Origin: Fibrobacter sp. UWH4
GTDB taxonomy: Bacteria; Fibrobacterota; Fibrobacteria; Fibrobacterales; Fibrobacteraceae
DNA: 64,000 bases
NCBI RefSeq assembly: GCF_900142475.1
Contig: NZ_FRAY01000007.1
Location: 62,001-126,000, forward strand
Reading direction: 5' to 3'
Each line of letters opens with the position of its first letter. Positions within the stretch are counted from its first letter, which is position 1. Of the stretch, positions 60,681 to 64,000 are shown in pieces. The notes beneath the pieces are model-generated. The model made no database searches, was not told the origin of the DNA, and saw only the letters and a program-made list of their open reading frames with translations. The position numbers and the translations under genes are program-made.

Positions 60681-60713
60681 AAGCCGGCCTCGCGATAGAC
60701 CGGCTTTGTTTTT
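60681..60713 (+). terminator. intrinsic terminator after the Rpn gene
   Basis: AAGCCGG and CCGGCTT (7 pairs, 12-base loop) are followed by TGTTTTT. It lies between two genes that end toward each other. Confidence 0.85.
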
Positions 60714-60727
60714 CGCCTCATATCATT

Positions 60728-61237
60728 CTACACATTTTTGCAGGCACAATCTTCGTTAAACACCTGAACATCATACCTCCACGAAATGGCCTTGCGACAG
60801 CACGGAGCCAGCAACGAATCATCATCCTTCAAGAAATATGTATGGCGTCGACAACACATCGCAGCCAAATGCGTACAATACCGTGCCGTATCCCGCGTGT
60901 GGTGCTTCATGTGAAAACACGAAACCACAAGCATCCGGTTTTCGGCCATCGCATTCCATAATGGACCGCTATAGGAATTCGGAAGCGAACATCCACGGAG
61001 CCAAACCGCAAACGCCCCATTTTCTAGCGCGACATTCAAAATTCGCTGCTCCGCCTTAGAATGGAACGTTCCTACAAGGCACCGATGCCGTTCTCCCATT
61101 TCTGTAGCCCATTGCACAAGGCGACAATCATCTGTATCAAAATGCCGCGACGCGAACACGCTGATTTTCACTTCGGGGCCGCGCCAGAGACGCATGCTCC
61201 CTTCGCAATTAACACCTAAAAGCTTTATTTTATTCAT
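60728..61237 (-). CDS. hypothetical cysteine/histidine-rich protein
   Basis: 169 residues from ATG 61237, chosen because GGGGAG lies 4 bases upstream; a longer frame has no such site. VKISVFASRHFDTDDCRLVQWA, LENGAFAVWLRGCSLPNS and MLVVSCFHMKHH (outline) suggest an alternating alpha/beta fold that vaguely resembles Rossmann-like SLOG/DprA folds, but the match is not strong. It has 13 Cys, several in its C-terminal half, which could bind a metal. Converges with the Rpn gene across the terminator. Confidence 0.55.
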   Translation of the reverse strand: MNKIKLLGVNCEGSMRLWRGPEVKISVFASRHFDTDDCRLVQWATEMGERHRCLVGTFHSKAEQRILNVALENGAFAVWLRGCSLPNSYSGPLWNAMAENRMLVVSCFHMKHHTRDTARYCTHLAAMCCRRHTYFLKDDDSLLAPCCRKAISWRYDVQVFNEDCACKNV

Positions 61238-61387
61238 GAAACTCCCCGAGAGACAATAGCCAAAACATCTTCCTTTGTGCAAGGAAGTAATCGTCCCTTT
61301 ATCCTTATTCTGAAGGTGAATATATTAACTCTGGAGCTGGCACTAAACAGGTGAAAGCCCGGCAACGCTCTCATAAACCGGCGTGTC

Positions 61388-61393
61388 TATAAT
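61388..61393 (+). promoter_or_regulatory. possible -10 box of the FISUMP gene
   Basis: TATAAT at 61388-61393 is the best -10-like sequence upstream of the FISUMP gene; no convincing -35 is seen. If real, the 12-G tract lies in the 5' untranslated region. Confidence 0.4.
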
Positions 61394-61419
61394 ATACCTA
61401 ATGAGTTTAGGAAAATCAA

Positions 61420-61431
61420 GGGGGGGGGGGG
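61420..61431 (+). repeat. 12-G homopolymer upstream of a FISUMP gene
   Basis: An unbroken run of 12 G lies 93 bases upstream of the GTG start at 61524 and is followed by GAGGAGGG-like sequence. Runs of this length often vary by slippage during replication. Confidence 0.85.
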
Positions 61432-61523
61432 AGGAGGGATGTTGTTCTGCAACCTACAGTTGACATTTATTATATTTCACCAAAATGAATGTTTGGTGGG
61501 ATTTTTATAACCGGAGGTCTTCT

Positions 61524-62747
61524 GTGAAAATTTTTAACGTTTTGCGCAAGCGCATAACAGCATCAGCTCAGCCATGTCAGTCTGCAAGCAGCCTGCCGCG
61601 GCATTCGCTTCGCATGTTATTTGCTCTGTCCATTCTTCTAGCCTTGCTCGCAGCATGTGGAGATGAATCTAGTAGCTCCGCTCCCGATCCAATCGGTGAA
61701 ATTTCGTCGAGTAGCAATGACGATAACGGTTCCACGGGTAAAGACAAAGACACGTCTTTGTCTTCACAGAAAGATTCCCAAAAATCCAGTTCCTCGGTGG
61801 CGGAGAAGAATTCTTCTAGTTCTGTAAGTGGCAAAAATAGTAGTTCGTCTGTAGCAGAGTCGAGTAGTAGCGAAGAGGAATTTCATCTTTGCGAAAATGG
61901 GGATACTCTGACAACTGAAAGTTCGAAAAAAATCATGCATTTTGTTTGCGAGAATAACAATTGGGTTGTCGAATACACTGTTCGTAAAGATTCCCTTGAT
62001 TCCCTCGCTGCAATCGAGAAAAACAAGGAACACCCGAACATGGATAGCCTTTTTGCTGGCTACGACGGAGAATATTTCGAATTCGAGGACCCGCGTGACA
62101 ACCGAAAATACAAGTATGTGGAATATATTTGGCACTCCGAAGATGGTAAGGGTAGGGATACCTTCTATGTGATGGCCGAAAACTTGAATTACGGAAAAAT
62201 GATTTCTAGCGGCACGACAAAATTTGACGACAAAGTGACTGAAAAACTATGCTACGTAGATGACGAATGGTTCTGTGACAACCACTTTGGTGGTCTATAT
62301 ACATGGGCAGAGGCTATGAATTTGCCCAAGGTCTGTGATTCTGTCGCGGTGGATAGTAATGACGCGTGCAAGAGTTTTGCAAATGCTGTCAAGAGCGTTA
62401 GCGATCCTCGGGTAGTCCGTTGGCAAGGAATTTGCCCGGACGGTTGGCATATTATGACTCAATACGAGTGGCAGCACACAGAAACATCCGCTGGACTTAA
62501 ATCTAAGGCTGTGTGGGAGCATAAGGGATATAATTCTTCGGGGATGTCTATTATTCCGACAGATCGATTAGAGACAAGTGTATATACTGCATTTTGGATG
62601 CCTACTGCTTTGGAAAGTAATGTTGCAAAAGCCGTGTTTTTTTATTCTACTTCAAATAATGCTGATTTGTCAGGTGCAGAAATAACACGAAGAACATTTC
62701 GTTCTATCCGTTGCGTGATGGATGCAAATAACACTTTGATTCACTAA
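61524..62747 (+). CDS. FISUMP-domain lipoprotein preceded by a G tract
   Basis: 407 residues from GTG 61524, 6 bases after GGAGG; an upstream in-frame ATG at 61485 has no site. A long basic N-terminus leads to the hydrophobic core LFALSILLALLAACG with lipobox LAAC. Ser-rich linkers are followed by a short N-terminal module (FHLCENGDTLTTESS-like) and the FISUMP domain: YFEFEDPRDNRKYKYVEY, MAENLNYGK, YTWAEAMNLP, CPDGWHIMTQYEWQ and RSIRCVMD in outline. The long pre-lipobox region is unusual. The function of the FISUMP family is unknown. Confidence 0.9.
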   Translation: MKIFNVLRKRITASAQPCQSASSLPRHSLRMLFALSILLALLAACGDESSSSAPDPIGEISSSSNDDNGSTGKDKDTSLSSQKDSQKSSSSVAEKNSSSSVSGKNSSSSVAESSSSEEEFHLCENGDTLTTESSKKIMHFVCENNNWVVEYTVRKDSLDSLAAIEKNKEHPNMDSLFAGYDGEYFEFEDPRDNRKYKYVEYIWHSEDGKGRDTFYVMAENLNYGKMISSGTTKFDDKVTEKLCYVDDEWFCDNHFGGLYTWAEAMNLPKVCDSVAVDSNDACKSFANAVKSVSDPRVVRWQGICPDGWHIMTQYEWQHTETSAGLKSKAVWEHKGYNSSGMSIIPTDRLETSVYTAFWMPTALESNVAKAVFFYSTSNNADLSGAEITRRTFRSIRCVMDANNTLIH

Positions 62748-62812
62748 AAACCAATCACAAAAATTTTTAACAATAAAATTAGGACGTGAGGGGCATGCCC
62801 TAAGGAGAACCT

Positions 62813-62881
62813 ATGTCTAAAAACAAGAAAAATATGAAAAATTCTAAGAAGCGCGTTAACAACTACAAAATGGACGCCTAA
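62813..62881 (+). CDS. candidate 22-aa basic peptide
   Basis: ATG 62813 follows AAGGAGAACCT, an almost ideal ribosome-binding site. The frame reads MSKNKKNMKNSKKRVNNYKM plus two residues, with 8 Lys and 1 Arg, and ends at TAA 62881. The stop codon lies in the loop of a GACGCC-TAAA-GGCGTC hairpin. No family is recognised. It could be a short regulatory or leader peptide, or chance; the strong RBS favours translation. Confidence 0.5.
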   Translation: MSKNKKNMKNSKKRVNNYKMDA

Positions 62882-63529
62882 AGGCGTCTACGGCTGCGTT
62901 CGGTCATGCCCAAACGCAAGCGTTTTGACGTCTACGACGTCCGTAGCTGCGGCTCGATAATGCAAAAACAAATTTTTTGCGCTATCTCGCCTTGCATCCT
63001 TTTGTCGCGACACTCACTTGCACGTTACTGAATCGCTTGAGCCGCGTTTGCGCTAAAGCGACGGCGAATGCCTGGCCGCTAAGCGAACATTCGTCGGGCG
63101 AAGCCCGAGGCCATGCGAGCGTGCGGAGCAGGCTGAGCCGGAGCGTTGCTTGCTAAGCGTTTTCTCGGATGGAAAGGTGCCCCCGGAACAAGTCCGGGGT
63201 GACATCCGGGGGTTTTAGGGGGTGGAACCACCTAGGCGAGGGGGTGCTGGAAGACTTGCCTTGGATTCTATCGCTTCGCTCCAGAATGACAGGCTTCGCT
63301 CAGGATGACAACAAGGCAAGGCTGCAAGCAGGGGGAGGCGTCCCCCTCATTGGGCAAAACTACATCTTATAAATTTACTATGATTTTCTTACACATAATT
63401 TACAGGCGAATACGGCGATTCCAGGTCAAGCCGAGAACGACATTCGAGAGAAAATGCTATTTTATACCCCGTAAATTTTGCAAAGTCGCAAGATTTCAGC
63501 AATTAACTGTACAACCTAATTAGAGAATT
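62882..63529. other. hairpin-rich non-coding stretch before etfB
   Basis: No convincing gene. The first ~290 bases hold several small palindromes: AAACGC/GCGTTT (62912-62925), GACGT/ACGTC (62927-62941), GCAAAAA/TTTTTGC (62962-62980) and TCGGGC/GCCCGA (63094-63108). The middle has two palindromic elements of the dispersed family. The last ~170 bases are AT-richer and should hold the etfB promoter. Confidence 0.6.
63181..63315. repeat. palindromic elements of the dispersed family
   Basis: CCCCGGAACAAGTCCGGGGTGACATC (63181-63206) has a CCCCGGA/TCCGGGG hairpin. GGATTCTATCGCTTCG...CCAGAATGACAGGCTTCGCTCAGGATGACAAC (63263-63312) combines two element ends. Both end in TGACA like the other copies in the window. 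Confidence 0.8.
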
Positions 63530-64000
63530 ATGAGTCTTAAAATCGTTGTGCTTGCTAAGCAAGTACCTGATACACGAAACGTGGGCCCCGATGCCATGAC
63601 GGAGCAGGGAACCATCAATCGTGCCGCATTGCCCGCGGTCTTCAACCCCGAAGACCTGAACGCCCTGGAGCAAGCCCTTCGTTTGAAGGACCAGTTCCCG
63701 GGTTCCACCATTTCCGTGCTGACGATGGGTCTCCCGAAGTCTGCCGAAGTCGTCCGCGAAGCATTGTACCGCGGTGCCGATGAAGGTTTCGTGGTGACGG
63801 ACCGCCCGCTCGGTGGTGCTGACACTCTCGCCACGAGCTACACGCTCGCCCAGGCCGTCAAGAAGATTGGCGACTACGACATTATCCTCGGTGGCCGCCA
63901 GGCTATCGACGGCGATACCGCACAGGTCGGTCCGCAGATTGCAGAAAAGCTCGGCCTTACCCAGGTGACCTACGCCGAAGAAATTCTCTCCCTCGACGAA
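63530..64000 (+). CDS. etfB: electron transfer flavoprotein beta subunit (3' end outside window)
   Basis: 157 codons are visible from ATG 63530 to the right edge, all open. The N-terminus (MSLKIVVLAKQVPDTRNVG), NPEDLNALEQALRLKD, VLTMGLPKSAEVVREALYRGADEG (outline) and ILGGRQAIDGDTAQVGPQIAEKLG match EtfB/FixA. It carries electrons from acyl-CoA or other dehydrogenases together with EtfA, expected to follow. The ribosome-binding site is weak. Confidence 0.95.
   Translation, partial: MSLKIVVLAKQVPDTRNVGPDAMTEQGTINRAALPAVFNPEDLNALEQALRLKDQFPGSTISVLTMGLPKSAEVVREALYRGADEGFVVTDRPLGGADTLATSYTLAQAVKKIGDYDIILGGRQAIDGDTAQVGPQIAEKLGLTQVTYAEEILSLDE

Noticed and set aside
61321..61400. Possible riboswitch (GGTGAAAGCCCGGCAACG resembles parts of SAM or cobalamin riboswitches)
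   Set aside because: Only a short resemblance; flanking stems and other conserved parts could not be placed.

Overview
The window is bacterial and most likely from the genus Fibrobacter. Three lipoproteins carry the FISUMP domain (Fibrobacter succinogenes major paralogous domain). Many secreted proteins have long poly-Ser linkers, and several end in a short beta-rich domain resembling a sorting signal. A cellulose/hemicellulose enzyme cluster (GH9, clan GH-A-like hydrolase with a CBM11-like tail, alpha/beta esterase, CE4 deacetylase) sits beside core housekeeping genes. This assignment is inferred from sequence features only.

Layout. 0-12 kb is mostly housekeeping: a DUF1538 membrane protein with two P-II-like proteins, a GAF/AAA+/Fis regulator with an abnormal sigma-54 contact loop, an acyltransferase, a YqeY protein, rpsU, a SPOR lipoprotein, rimO, tRNA-Arg(CCG), two envelope proteins, purE and purD. 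12-25.6 kb is a defence island on the minus strand: a broken DUF1016 nuclease gene, an AlbA_2/Schlafen-type ATP-binding protein, a PD-(D/E)XK-like protein with a RAMA domain, then an AT-rich operon with a Thoeris effector (SIR2-SLOG, ThsA-like) and four different TIR genes, followed upstream by a 1289-aa type IIG-like restriction-modification gene into which palindromic repeats have inserted in frame. 25.2-28.2 kb is a scrap zone: an orphan antitoxin, remnants of ORF6N, flavodoxin-family and RAMA-nuclease genes, and small intact genes. 28.2-35.2 kb is a three-gene surface-protein operon (GLUG repeats, two FISUMP lipoproteins). 35.2-43.3 kb holds two related cassettes (regulator, chloramphenicol-acetyltransferase-like protein, small membrane protein, zinc-ribbon protein), one controlled by a MerR/GyrI-type and one by a TetR-type regulator; they arose by duplication and one is partly decayed. 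43.4-57 kb carries the widely conserved pyrH-frr-uppS-cdsA-dxr-rseP set, interrupted by secreted polysaccharide-degrading genes. 57-64 kb has an M6 metalloprotease, an Rpn-type nuclease, a FISUMP lipoprotein preceded by a 12-G tract, a candidate 22-codon gene, a long hairpin-rich non-coding stretch and the start of etfB.

The Thoeris operon is the strongest candidate for an interesting system. One NAD-consuming effector is paired with four divergent TIR sensors and a short unknown gene that overlaps the last TIR gene. It lies directly downstream of the restriction-modification gene with no room for a separate promoter. A second recurring theme is dispersed palindromic elements (ends resembling GAT...ATGAC) found both between genes and, in frame, inside the restriction-modification gene.
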